A DNA stretch of 64,000 nucleotides from Flammeovirga sp. EKP202 (GCF_014534745.1 NZ_JACVVP010000001.1:208635-272634), one strand, 5' to 3'. Counted from the stretch's first letter, positions 38,135 through 46,929 are shown. Notes: generated by a model not told the origin, from the sequence alone. Numbers and translations are program-made.

Positions 38135-38183
38135 TCCCTGGCATTGAAGGGAAAAGGGTTAAGAATTTCATGAATTGAGTTAA
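38135..38183. repeat. Dispersed repeat family 2, fragment c
   Basis: Matches the first ~50 bases of full copies a and b (TCCCTGGCATTGAAGGGAAA then TTAAGAATTTCATGAATTGA) and then stops. Confidence 0.65.
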
Positions 38184-38442
38184 TATATTTTTTTCCGATA
38201 ACACCTTTTCTAAATAAGGTAAGAGAGTTGAGGGATGAGGTAAGAAGGAAGAGATAAGAGGTGGTTCGTATTTCTATTTTTAATTAAACATCCATAAGAA
38301 CCACAATACAAACCACACCGCGTAACATCGTTCTTAACTCTTCATTCTTAATTCATAACCCTTTTATTCTGTTATTAATACGTGAAAAACGTAAGGCGTT
38401 CATTTTGGTGAAAATACAAATAACATTCTGTAGAGAGTGGGC

Positions 38443-38450
38443 TAACTTTG
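38443..38450 (+). promoter_or_regulatory. -7 box of the two-component operon promoter
   Basis: Perfect TAACTTTG about 28 bases before the ATG at 38479, giving a short leader. A clear -33 partner is not visible. Confidence 0.45.
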
Positions 38451-38478
38451 CAGTGCATTGAGTCTAACTTTTAAACGA

Positions 38479-38760
38479 ATGACAAATACCTTTTTAGAAA
38501 ATAATTATGAGAAAAAGAGATTAGAGTTCACCTATCAAAAGTATGTTGCTTATATTGATTACATCAGAGAGGGAGCTCATCTTATTCTATTTCATACTTA
38601 CATTCCTTCAGAATTACATCAGATAGAAAATTTTGGTTTCACTTTTTTATCAGAAGTGAAAAGCTTCTCTATTCAAAATCAATTGATATTGCATGCTAAG
38701 TGCCCTTATGCGAAAGCATTATTGAAAAATATCGATGAGAAAATGTGTTGCAATGAATAA
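38479..38760 (+). CDS. Small degenerate GNAT-like (YjdJ-type) protein
   Basis: 93 residues from the ATG at 38479 (an in-frame TTG at 38458 would add seven). The order RLEFTYQKYVAYIDYIREG - LFHTYIPSEL - AKCPYAKALLKN follows the small 'Gcn5-like' acetyltransferase family. That family normally reads DYxxEG - HTEVPxEL - GxGIGSxLV - CPFVxxYI. The acetyl-CoA loop is replaced by HQIENFGFTFLSEV, with no glycine-rich motif, so it may not bind acetyl-CoA and could be a binding or regulatory protein. It overlaps the start of the histidine kinase by 8 bases, implying coupled expression. Confidence 0.65.
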   Translation: MTNTFLENNYEKKRLEFTYQKYVAYIDYIREGAHLILFHTYIPSELHQIENFGFTFLSEVKSFSIQNQLILHAKCPYAKALLKNIDEKMCCNE

Positions 38761-40945
38761 ACTTTTAGAAGATAAAAAACGCCCTTTTTTTTGGCTCTTT
38801 TTGTTAAATATAATACTCATTTTGGGTATACTTTTTTCTCTTGTTTTCTTATTTATCAATCAAGAAAAGCTTTTTGATAGTCAGGTGAACCGCTATAATT
38901 CTTACCGTTTGGGGGATGCTTTGAGGCAGAGCGATGATTTTCTGACAGAATATTGTAAGAATTTTATTATCACAAAAGATAGTATTTGGGAAGAAAAATA
39001 TTGGGATTTAGTCGCACTAAGAGAAGGGAAATTGATACCAGAGGAAAGAGGATGGAGTCAGTCTATTTTGGATAGTATGTATCAAATGGGCTTTTCAAAA
39101 CAGGAATTTGCTCTATTGAAAGAAGCCCTTGAAAAATCGAATCAACTGATCAAAAAAGAGACTCAGGCTTTTAATGCGGCAAAGGGAATTTTCTTAGATA
39201 GCACACATCAGTATACCATTCAAGGTGAACCTGATATGGATAAAGCGCTTCAAGTTCTTTATGATAATGAGTACCTCTACACCAAAAAAGAAGTGATGGA
39301 GCCCATCGTAAAGTTTGAAAGCTTAATCGAATCTAGAACACAATCAACAGTAGAGAAAAATAGAGAAAGTGGAGAAAGGCTTTTAGTGACCATTTTTATT
39401 GCGGTGGCTGTTTCCATTATTCTTTCTCTAGTGACTTATTATATGATTGTCAAAAGGCTGATTCAGAAAGAACAACTCTCTAATCAGTTGCAATCAAGAA
39501 ATAAAGAGCAAGCATGTTTATATAAGATTTCTCAATTGACAGAAAACACGCCAAAGGATATTGATCATATACTGGAGGTGGCTGTTTCCATTATTCCTTA
39601 TGGGTGGCATGATACCGAAAAAACGTGCTGTAGAATTACTTTTAAGGAAAATACGTATACCTCCATTCATTTTGCGGAATCCAAATGGAAACAAGAAGCC
39701 TCAATCTATGATGGAAAAAATGCGGTAGGTCAAATCGAAGTGTTTTATAATGACCTTTCTCTTGATCTAAAATCAGGTCCATTTCTAAAAGAAGAGCAGG
39801 AATTAGTCGAAACAATCGCTTCGTTGATTAGCAATTTCAATGAAAGAAAATCATACCTTGAAAACCTTCGAGAATCCAATGAAAACCTCAAACAGGAAAT
39901 TGAAGCCAAGGAAAAAACGGAGTTGGCGTTGATTGAAAAAGAACAGCAACTTCAATTTGCCTTGGACGTTTCGAATGAAGGAATATGGGAAATCTATCAG
40001 GATTCTGATGTGATTAATTTCAGTGAAAGGTGTTACAGCATTTTAGGTTTTACTTCAGATAGTGCTGACTTGGATCAAGAAGTTTTCTGGAAAGATTTGA
40101 TCGTCGATGGTGATCAGAATAAGGTTTTGATTAACCGAATCAATGAAATAAAAACCAGTGGGCTTCACGATAGTATTTACAGGTTGAAAACCAAAAATGG
40201 TCAGTACAAGTGGATTCACACCAAAGGTAAGGCTGTCGCTTTTTCAGATAAAAATGTTCCCCTTCGAATCGTAGGGACGATGTCGGATATCACAGAACGC
40301 ATGAAGCAAGAGGAGAAAATTGTCGATGCGATTTTGGAAACAGAAGACAAAGAGAGAAGTAGAATAGCAAGAGAAATTCATGATGGATTACAACAAACAA
40401 TGTCGACTTCTTTGATGAGTTTTGAGAAAGTGAGATCGACAGTTGATTTTGAAGAAACCAAAATTAATGAGCGTTTTCAGATGGGGTATCAATATTTGAA
40501 GAAAGCCATAGAAGAAAGTCGTACATTGGCGCATAATCTTATGCCTAAAATAGTCAATGATAATGGTATCGTTGCCGCTATAGAATCATTGCTTACCGCA
40601 CTTCAACCCTCATCAAATACGGAATTTAATTTTGATCAAAATATTCATGAAAATAGGTTGAAATTAGCCGTTGAAATGACTTTGTATCGCATTACACAAG
40701 AAGCACTTAACAATGTGATCAAATATGCAAATGCCTCAAAATGTAATATTCAATTACTCAAGCATTCAGATGTATTATTGTTGACGATTGATGATGATGG
40801 AGAGGGTTTTGTGGTAGAAGAAAAAATAAAAACTTTCGGCATCAACAGCATGAGAACTCGTGCAGAATCTATTGGAGCCTATTTTGAAATCAATAGTCAA
40901 TTGCAGAGAGGAACACAGATATTAATAGAATTACCCTTAGAATAA
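38753..40945 (+). CDS. Membrane sensor histidine kinase, HisKA_3/NarX-like with PAS
   Basis: 730 residues from the ATG at 38753, which overlaps the previous stop; an in-frame ATG 18 bases upstream is possible. Membrane segments lie at about residues 14-35 and 212-232, bracketing a helical sensory domain. A GAF-like segment (about 255-370) is followed by a PAS/PAC domain (about 395-525). Then comes HisKA_3 with phospho-acceptor H543 (REIHDGLQQTMS) and a HATPase_c (QEALNNVIKYANA; DDDGEGF). The output is the NarL-type regulator encoded one base after the stop codon. The signal is unknown; a small GNAT-like protein and ion-transport genes flank the system. Confidence 0.88.
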   Translation: MNKLLEDKKRPFFWLFLLNIILILGILFSLVFLFINQEKLFDSQVNRYNSYRLGDALRQSDDFLTEYCKNFIITKDSIWEEKYWDLVALREGKLIPEERGWSQSILDSMYQMGFSKQEFALLKEALEKSNQLIKKETQAFNAAKGIFLDSTHQYTIQGEPDMDKALQVLYDNEYLYTKKEVMEPIVKFESLIESRTQSTVEKNRESGERLLVTIFIAVAVSIILSLVTYYMIVKRLIQKEQLSNQLQSRNKEQACLYKISQLTENTPKDIDHILEVAVSIIPYGWHDTEKTCCRITFKENTYTSIHFAESKWKQEASIYDGKNAVGQIEVFYNDLSLDLKSGPFLKEEQELVETIASLISNFNERKSYLENLRESNENLKQEIEAKEKTELALIEKEQQLQFALDVSNEGIWEIYQDSDVINFSERCYSILGFTSDSADLDQEVFWKDLIVDGDQNKVLINRINEIKTSGLHDSIYRLKTKNGQYKWIHTKGKAVAFSDKNVPLRIVGTMSDITERMKQEEKIVDAILETEDKERSRIAREIHDGLQQTMSTSLMSFEKVRSTVDFEETKINERFQMGYQYLKKAIEESRTLAHNLMPKIVNDNGIVAAIESLLTALQPSSNTEFNFDQNIHENRLKLAVEMTLYRITQEALNNVIKYANASKCNIQLLKHSDVLLLTIDDDGEGFVVEEKIKTFGINSMRTRAESIGAYFEINSQLQRGTQILIELPLE

Positions 40946-40946
40946 A

Positions 40947-41600
40947 ATGAGTGATATTAGAATAATGCTAGTCGATGATCACAGTATGATCAGATTTGGT
41001 TTAAAATCCTTTTTGGAGGATGATAATATTATGGTTGTGGCAGAAGCAAAAAATGGTAACGAAGCATTGGAGCAACTTGCTAAAGTTGAGGTTGATGTAG
41101 TAGTAACCGATATTATGATGCCCGAAATGAACGGTATCACATTAGCTCAAAATATCACAGAACAATATCCTGACATCAATGTACTCGCCTTAACAATGAT
41201 GAATGAACCTCAGAACATTAAAAGAATGTTGAGTGCCGGAGCAAAGGGTTATATTCTAAAAGATTGCACCCAAGAAGAATTGATCAAAGCCATTCAAATT
41301 GTCAATAAGGGCGAAACGTATTATGCCAATGATGTCACACAAATCATCATGCAAGGTTTAGGTTCCAAACTCAAACCCAAAAAACGAACAGTAAAAGATA
41401 TTGCACTTACGGAAAGAGAATTGGAAGTACTTCATTTGATTTGTAAAGAAAAGACCAATGCTGAAATAGCTGAAGAACTTTTTATAACGGTAAGAACAGT
41501 TGAAGCACATAAAAGAAATTTGATCGAAAAAACAGGCTGTAAAAATGTAGCAGGACTGGTCTTATATGCGATTGAACGTAATCTATTTGATGATTTATAA
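40947..41600 (+). CDS. NarL/FixJ-family response regulator
   Basis: 217 residues. Receiver domain about 1-120 with D10/D11, phospho-acceptor D55 (VVTDIMMPEMNG), and the T/K pair in LALTMM and YILKD. LuxR-type HTH about 150-215 (LTERELEVLHLICKEKTNAEIAEEL). It pairs with the histidine kinase immediately upstream, whose stop codon is separated from this ATG by one base. It likely controls downstream genes such as the DUF3124/antiporter group. The linker KLKPKKRTVKD is basic. Confidence 0.92.
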   Translation: MSDIRIMLVDDHSMIRFGLKSFLEDDNIMVVAEAKNGNEALEQLAKVEVDVVVTDIMMPEMNGITLAQNITEQYPDINVLALTMMNEPQNIKRMLSAGAKGYILKDCTQEELIKAIQIVNKGETYYANDVTQIIMQGLGSKLKPKKRTVKDIALTERELEVLHLICKEKTNAEIAEELFITVRTVEAHKRNLIEKTGCKNVAGLVLYAIERNLFDDL

Positions 41601-41795
41601 GCAAGTATCTCTTGTGGAATAACAAAGTAAATACTATTGAAATACAAAAATACTGTACAATGAATAGGTGTTTCACGTAGGTCATATGTGTATCACCAAA
41701 ATTTTTCGAATTGTGGTAATAGCTACTATATAACAAGGTGTAAATAAGATCTTTGTGGTATCAAAAATATTAATTAAAAATAAAATGATATTGAT

Positions 41796-41870
41796 ATGGC
41801 AAAGTTTATTTTAATGATAGGAGCAGTCTGGTTAGTAGGTTTTTTTATCTATTTAGCGGTAAAGAAATAA
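41796..41870 (+). CDS. 24-residue single-pass membrane peptide
   Basis: Short frame MAKFILMIGAVWLVGFFIYL, then AVKK and stop: one hydrophobic helix ending in positive residues. It lies 195 bases after the response regulator and 33 bases before the DUF3124 lipoprotein gene on the same strand. The clean transmembrane shape and operon-like position support a real small protein, perhaps a modulator of the kinase or antiporter. There is no homology evidence. Confidence 0.5.
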   Translation: MAKFILMIGAVWLVGFFIYLAVKK

Positions 41871-41903
41871 AGTATTTAAATACCAATAAAAATCATTAGA
41901 AAG

Positions 41904-42464
41904 ATGAGAAATAAATCAAAAGAAAAATTTAATCGTATGATCTATGTTTTATGGTGTTTTTTAATACTTGGTATCTGCGTGGTTTCTTGTAATAAAATAT
42001 ATAATTTAGGAAATGAAGAAGTAGAGAAAAACTTAAATAAAATAGTGTTGGAGGATGAATATATTCCCGAATTATCATTTAATGAAAAGAGATATATTCC
42101 AGCTTATTCCAATTTATATTACAAATCAGAATCAACTTATATCTATTGTACAGTTATTTTGAGTGTCAGAAACACAAGTTTGACTGAAGATTTATATCTT
42201 AGCGAAGTCGATTATTATGATACTTATGGTACAAAATTGAAATCTTTAATCGAGAAGAAAAATAAAGTAAGACCATTAGAAACAAAAGAATTTATCATCG
42301 AATTTAAAGATGATAAAGGAGGTTCAGGTGCAAACTTTATTGTAGATTATAGTGCTGAAAATAAATTAAAAGATATGCCCATTATTGAATCAATCACTAT
42401 TGGTCATCATGGAAATAATGGTTTTACATTTACCTCAAACTCTCAAGTAATTCAATCACATTAA
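41904..42464 (+). CDS. DUF3124 lipoprotein, copy 1
   Basis: 186 residues. The N-terminal hydrophobic segment ends in VVSC (Cys at about 29), a likely lipobox. The body matches DUF3124: RYIPAYSNLYY, CTVILSVRNTS, DYYDTYGTKLKSL, and the C-terminal GGSGANFIVDY signature. Function unknown. The antiporter gene follows after 12 bases, so the two are co-transcribed. A paralogue lies at 59917-60432 beside an MscS-like channel gene, so both copies neighbour ion-transport genes. Confidence 0.82.
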   Translation: MRNKSKEKFNRMIYVLWCFLILGICVVSCNKIYNLGNEEVEKNLNKIVLEDEYIPELSFNEKRYIPAYSNLYYKSESTYIYCTVILSVRNTSLTEDLYLSEVDYYDTYGTKLKSLIEKKNKVRPLETKEFIIEFKDDKGGSGANFIVDYSAENKLKDMPIIESITIGHHGNNGFTFTSNSQVIQSH

Positions 42465-42476
42465 ACTAAAAAACAG

Positions 42477-43667
42477 ATGTTAGGAAGCGAGATGACATTA
42501 TTGATTGCCGTCTTAATTATTATCGGTATTCTACTCTATAATCCTACCAAGGATTTGGGTATTCCTGCCGCCTTTATATTTATCGGTGTGGGTTTATTCT
42601 TAGGAAATGGAGAATCTTCATTTGAAGTATACGATAATCCCGAAATGTCTGAATTTATCAGCCAAACCGCTTTGGTACTCATCATTTTCGTAGGGGGACT
42701 TCATACCAAAGTACTGGATATAAAAAAGGTAATTAAAGAAGGAATTCTCGTGTCCAATATAGGGGTGCTTGTCACCTCAATGGCATTGGGAGCATTTGCC
42801 TCATTGGTTACACCCTTATCATTATTAGAAGGTTTTCTATTAGGAGCAATCGTATCTTCTACTGATGCCGCTGCCGTTTTTGGAGTGCTGGAAGCTAAGA
42901 GGATGAAATTAAAATATGCATCTGACAAAGTGTTAGAATTTGAATCGGCAACCAATGATCCAATGGCCATGATTCTTACCTTAATCTTTGTAGGAATTTT
43001 GAATACACCGGATGCCCCTATCAATTATTTAGAGCACATTCAGTTTTTTGTGCAACAGATATTTATTGGTGGAGGTTTGTCTTTTGCATTATTTCATGTG
43101 ATCAAATTCTTATTCAAGAAGTTCCATTTCCAAGAAGAAGGATTGGTGCCAATTCTACTCTTCAGTTCATTGATTGTGTTTTTAAAGATCAATGAGTATA
43201 TGGGAGGAAATGCTTTGATAGGAGCTTATATTTTTGGGGTGCTTCTAAATACAATCGACTATCAAAACAAAGAAAATACATTACATTTCTTTAATAGTTT
43301 TTCTTGGTTAGCACAATCGATTATGTTCCTGATTTTAGGTTTACAAATCTTCCCGATCCATCTATGGGAAGTGTTACCAATAGCAATATTACCAGCCATC
43401 TTCTTATTCTTTATAGCAAGACCTTTGGGAGTATTTATCTCTTATTTACCACTAAAGGAACCATTAAGTAAAAGAATATTTATTTCATGGAGTGGGTTGA
43501 AAGGTGCAACACCAATTGTATTTGCATTAATCCCAATCCTAGCTGAAGTGAATAATGCAGGAATGATATTTTATATCACAAGTTTCATCGTCTTAGTTTC
43601 ATTGATTATCCACCCGTTCAGTATGGAGTATTTGGCGAAGAAGGTGAATTTGTTGGAAGAAGATTAA
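42477..43667 (+). CDS. NhaP2/CvrA-type cation:proton antiporter, membrane domain only
   Basis: 396 residues and about 12 membrane segments. SSTDAAAVFGVLE and FESATNDPMAM (about 156-164, containing the Asn-Asp ion-binding pair) are CPA1 NhaP2/CvrA signatures. Family members usually continue for 100-200 residues with TrkA-C or CorC domains; this protein ends right after the last helix, so its gating must differ. It exchanges K+ or Na+ for protons in the inner membrane. Co-transcribed with DUF3124 and probably the small peptide. Ends at a bidirectional terminator. Confidence 0.87.
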   Translation: MLGSEMTLLIAVLIIIGILLYNPTKDLGIPAAFIFIGVGLFLGNGESSFEVYDNPEMSEFISQTALVLIIFVGGLHTKVLDIKKVIKEGILVSNIGVLVTSMALGAFASLVTPLSLLEGFLLGAIVSSTDAAAVFGVLEAKRMKLKYASDKVLEFESATNDPMAMILTLIFVGILNTPDAPINYLEHIQFFVQQIFIGGGLSFALFHVIKFLFKKFHFQEEGLVPILLFSSLIVFLKINEYMGGNALIGAYIFGVLLNTIDYQNKENTLHFFNSFSWLAQSIMFLILGLQIFPIHLWEVLPIAILPAIFLFFIARPLGVFISYLPLKEPLSKRIFISWSGLKGATPIVFALIPILAEVNNAGMIFYITSFIVLVSLIIHPFSMEYLAKKVNLLEED

Positions 43668-43818
43668 TCGAACAGAGAAAACATCAATAATATAAACTTT
43701 CTCAAAACACATCTTATTTAAACGCTCTGCATTCAGTAATGTAGTACTTCAAATATTCATCTATATCAAAATATAAAAAAAGAATTCGTAGTAGTTTAGT
43801 TGATGTTTGAGAATGTTG

Positions 43819-43855
43819 AAATAAACACCAAGTTCTGCTTGGTGTTTATTTTTAT
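43819..43855. terminator. Bidirectional intrinsic terminator
   Basis: AATAAACACCAA / TTGGTGTTTATT perfect stem with flanking T and A runs, between convergent genes (the antiporter and the TPR regulator). Confidence 0.88.
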
Positions 43856-43891
43856 ACAGGCATATACGGTGTAATTCTCCGAAAAGTAGGG

Positions 43892-45478
43892 TTATTGAGG
43901 TACAAAACCCGCTTTTTCTAAGCCTTCCATGATTTGATTGACAAGTGACTCTTCTTTAACAAATCGACTAATCAATTTATAACTATTGTGAGTCATATCA
44001 GGTCTTAATTCTAATGCTTTATCTAAATGTTGTTTTGCTTCATCTATTTTTCCAAGTTGAGCATAACATACAGTTCTAAGAATAGGTCCCCAAATAAGTA
44101 AAGGAACGTGCAAATTATTAGCTTCGACGAGTGCCTTTTCATAATCAGCATTTCTGTAATGAAATAAACATTTTACTCCATTAAGCCAGGCTGGAAAATC
44201 TATGTTGTTCAAGAATATTCTATCTAACAATTCCATTCCTTTGTCCCATTCTCCATATAAGCATAAATAATTCGCAAAAATACCTAAGCGTAATGGAGTG
44301 TTAGTGGCTGTTTTTAAACTATTGTTGACAATATGAAAGAAGCGCTCTTTTTCGTCAAAAATGAAAGTCTTATAAGCCATTATTATTTGTACCAATTGAC
44401 TTTTTGGATTTAAAGTGTAAGCTTTTTCAATTAGCCTTTCACACTCTTTTTTATCTTCCTCCGTTCCCAATGCATTAATGTAAATAGCTCCATGAAGGTT
44501 GCCTAATAAAGCATTAATAATGGCTGAATCGGGATCTTCTTTTAATGCAGATTTTAATGTTTCTAAGAATTGATGATGGGAATCTTCAGTAAAGCTAGAG
44601 AGATAGAAATACCACATCAATAGCACTTGATCTTCTTGAAAAGTAGTAGGTTTACTCGCTAGTAACTCCTTATATCTTTTCTCATTGATATGTCCTGTTT
44701 CCGATCCTACATGTATAGCAATCTGAGCAGTAATTTTTTCTTGAATATCGAAAAGGTCATCTTCTTGAAGATTAAACTTATAACTTTCTCCCCAAGTATG
44801 TGAATTATCACTAAGGTCTGTCATATGAATGGATAACTTTGCCTGAGGTCCCATCACCTTCATATCTCCTTGTATCACAAATCGAATATTTTGAGCTTTT
44901 AATTTTTCAATGAATTTATTGTCATAGGTTATACTATCAAAAGTAAGCGTAGAACCTATGATTTTAATATCATCATATTTTGATAACTGAATGGATAAAT
45001 CTTGAGAAAACCCAAAGCAGAAATATTCTAGATCTTTATTATTGGAGAGGTTTTTAAACGGGAGTACCGTAACACACGCTTTTACTTCTCTAGGTGTATC
45101 TGTAGAACTTACAGATGGATTATCAACCTTCTTTTCCTCATTAGAAATTTGTTCAGAAGCACTAATCAGTGGAGAATAATTTCCTTTCGGAATTTCAATG
45201 ATGATGGGGTCATTTTTTCCATCTTCTAAATAATAAAGCTTTAGCAATCGTCTTAAACGTCCGACATTGATTCTGACTAAAGCATTCTGGTCGGGATCAA
45301 AATTATCTCCTTGATCAAATACATCAATACCAATATTATAACCTTTCAGCTGATCTCCTCTGTCTTCTAAATATTCAGAGACAATATACTCCAAGAGTTT
45401 TTTCATCTTGGGTTTATTGATAAACTCGGCACTGTTAATAATTTTCTTAAGCTGTTCAGGTACTTGAGTATTGATCAT
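43892..45478 (-). CDS. wHTH-TolB-like-TPR regulator of the adenylate-cyclase-associated type
   Basis: 528 residues. The N-terminal ~100 residues (LKKIINSAEF...LLEYIVSEYL...YNIGIDVFDQGDNFDPDQNALVRINVGRLRRLL...IPKGNYSPL) match the wHTH-like domain found at the front of many adenylate cyclases and regulators. A TolB-like/FlgO segment follows (VLPFKNLSNNKDLEYFCFGFSQDL, about 137-160), then TPR-like helical repeats to the end. There is no cyclase domain or membrane segment. It is likely a DNA-binding or protein-binding regulator. It is divergent from the DUF2490 gene, with MITE copy C inserted 47 bases before its ATG. Confidence 0.72.
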   Translation of the reverse strand: MINTQVPEQLKKIINSAEFINKPKMKKLLEYIVSEYLEDRGDQLKGYNIGIDVFDQGDNFDPDQNALVRINVGRLRRLLKLYYLEDGKNDPIIIEIPKGNYSPLISASEQISNEEKKVDNPSVSSTDTPREVKACVTVLPFKNLSNNKDLEYFCFGFSQDLSIQLSKYDDIKIIGSTLTFDSITYDNKFIEKLKAQNIRFVIQGDMKVMGPQAKLSIHMTDLSDNSHTWGESYKFNLQEDDLFDIQEKITAQIAIHVGSETGHINEKRYKELLASKPTTFQEDQVLLMWYFYLSSFTEDSHHQFLETLKSALKEDPDSAIINALLGNLHGAIYINALGTEEDKKECERLIEKAYTLNPKSQLVQIIMAYKTFIFDEKERFFHIVNNSLKTATNTPLRLGIFANYLCLYGEWDKGMELLDRIFLNNIDFPAWLNGVKCLFHYRNADYEKALVEANNLHVPLLIWGPILRTVCYAQLGKIDEAKQHLDKALELRPDMTHNSYKLISRFVKEESLVNQIMEGLEKAGFVPQ

Positions 45479-45524
45479 TCGTGCTAGATTTTCGTGTTTA
45501 TTATTAATTAGCTATTCAATTAAT

Positions 45525-45685
45525 TAAGTACTAAGACAAAAATAAATAACACTAATTCATATTATTTTTTCTGATTACTGCCTTCCAAAAACTTTAAATA
45601 GAACCACTATTGATGCGTTTTTTCGCGTTGTACTCACAAAAAATAATTACGAATTAATTATCATTTATTTTCGGCTTAGTACTTA
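45525..45685. repeat. MITE-like element, copy C
   Basis: 161 bp, starting TAAGTACTAAGACAAAA and ending TTTCGGCTTAGTACTTA. Same orientation as copy A and related to it throughout. A perfect TATTTTTG -7 box faces outward (minus strand, 45537-45544) towards the TPR regulator. Confidence 0.86.
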
Positions 45686-45951
45686 AAGAACGGAAATTTA
45701 AGCTGTTCTTTTTTAGTCAAGACTAGAAATGAATCACCTTAATTTTTCCTATTTCAAATGTTCACCGGTTTATATCAGAATTAACCGTAACATACAGTGT
45801 ATAACTAATATAATTCATTTGTTTTGGTAATTTTTGTATACAATGAACAAACGTGAAAATTAATCAGAAGTTGTAAATTTTGAGGTAATAAAAGTAAAAC
45901 TTTTCATGTCACTTCATTGAGCAATTTTTCAGGGACAAAACGGCTCTCATT
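45686..45951. other. Upstream region of the DUF2490 gene
   Basis: It carries copy 1 of the 31-bp promoter element (listed separately) and a ~115-base leader. No gene seen. Confidence 0.5.
45784..45836 (+). promoter_or_regulatory. Shared 31-bp element plus -7 box, copy 1
   Basis: ACCGTAACATACAGTGTATA then ACTAATATAAT (45784-45814). Exactly 22 bases later ends the -7 box AATTTTTG (45829-45836). Same spacing as the other three copies. It precedes the DUF2490 gene by 115 bases and has no canonical -33 box, which suggests an activator site. Confidence 0.75.
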
Positions 45952-46629
45952 ATGATAAAAAACGTATTTATTGTTATTGTATTTCAGTTTTTATTGATGA
46001 TGTCTTTGAAGTCCTCAGCACAAGATATTATATGGCTCCATTATTTTAATCGATACAAACTTTCCTATAAGTTTAGTATTGATTCAGATATAGGATATAG
46101 AGAATATATATCAGAAGGAAATCGTGGACAGTTGAGAAGTGGATTAAGATATGATATCAATGATAAGATGTATGTAAGAGGGGGCGTGATGTTTGTGGGA
46201 GGAACGCAAGTTCGTAGAGAAACTCGTTGGTATCAAGATTTTGTATTGAATACAAAAGTCAATGCTTTTACGCTGACGCAAAGAACTCGTTTTGAACAAC
46301 AGCTTTTTGAAGGAAGTGATAAAGCAAAGGTCAGATTGCGTTATAATGCCTCTGTAAAATATTCATCCCCTTATGGATTTTTGACTTTAGGAGTAGAACC
46401 TTTTATTCCGTTGAATGATTCGCATTTGTACATTGGGAGTTACCGTACTTATGTGGGGGTGACCAGAAGAGCTTATAAAAATACGTTCGTGACGTTGGAG
46501 TATATTAATGAAAGAATAAGAAAACGAAATGAACATACTTCCATTATACCCACCCATTTAATTCGTATCAAAGTCAGTCATGTGATTAATCCATTGAAGA
46601 TAGGGCCGTTATTTGGGAGGAATAAATGA
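45952..46629 (+). CDS. DUF2490 outer-membrane beta-barrel protein
   Basis: 225 residues. The signal peptide is about 1-24 (ends SSAQ). The body consists of alternating amphipathic strands with TRWYQDFVL and LTQRTRFEQQLFEG, typical of DUF2490 (predicted 10-12-stranded outer-membrane barrel). Function unknown; barrels of this type may move small solutes. Monocistronic, controlled by copy 1 of the shared promoter element, and ending near a very long hairpin. Confidence 0.78.
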   Translation: MIKNVFIVIVFQFLLMMSLKSSAQDIIWLHYFNRYKLSYKFSIDSDIGYREYISEGNRGQLRSGLRYDINDKMYVRGGVMFVGGTQVRRETRWYQDFVLNTKVNAFTLTQRTRFEQQLFEGSDKAKVRLRYNASVKYSSPYGFLTLGVEPFIPLNDSHLYIGSYRTYVGVTRRAYKNTFVTLEYINERIRKRNEHTSIIPTHLIRIKVSHVINPLKIGPLFGRNK

Positions 46630-46673
46630 TAGTTTGAAAATTTGCGATTTGCAGTTTTTCTACTTTTATATCG

Positions 46674-46814
46674 CAAGTGTTAAGCCGATAGGCGCCACTT
46701 GTGATGACATATTGGCGAAGTCTCCTGACTTCGAAATACCACATTTTCATCTATTTCGAAGTCAGGAGACTTCGCCCAAGATCAGTTCCAAGTGTCGCTA
46801 GCACTTAACACTTG
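46674..46814. repeat. 141-bp long inverted repeat (REP/MITE-like hairpin)
   Basis: Outer arms CAAGTGTTAAG / CTTAACACTTG are perfect. Inner arms at 46714-46738 and 46752-46776 are a perfect 25-bp match (core GAAGTCTCCTGACTTCGAAA) with a 13-base loop, and the parts between pair imperfectly. It is GC-richer than its neighbourhood and sits between convergent genes. Likely a mobile palindromic repeat; it may also stop transcription. Confidence 0.85.
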
Positions 46815-46869
46815 AAACATGGTGAGTATGTAACACTGGCTTTTCTCATATTCTAGTACTAAAACCAAA

Positions 46870-46900
46870 AACCCTTGAACTAAAATAATCCAAGGATTAA
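46870..46900 (-). terminator. Weak terminator candidate for the aspartoacylase-like gene
   Basis: CCTTG / CAAGG stem with a long loop, about 35-55 bases beyond the stop codon on the minus strand, and T-rich sequence around it. Weak. Confidence 0.35.
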
Positions 46901-46929
46901 AAAAATATGATTAATACTAACTGAACTGT

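Larger units (their letters stand above)
37976..38478. other. Intergenic region with repeat debris
   Basis: No gene. It contains a fragment of dispersed repeat family 2 (38135-38183), a purine-rich stretch with repeated TAAGAG-type words, and a -7 box for the next operon (38443-38450). It looks like accumulated repeat remnants. Confidence 0.5.

Noticed and set aside
46613..46801. 62-residue open frame after the DUF2490 gene
   Set aside because: It runs through the long hairpin and its sequence is explained by the palindrome; no start signal or family match.
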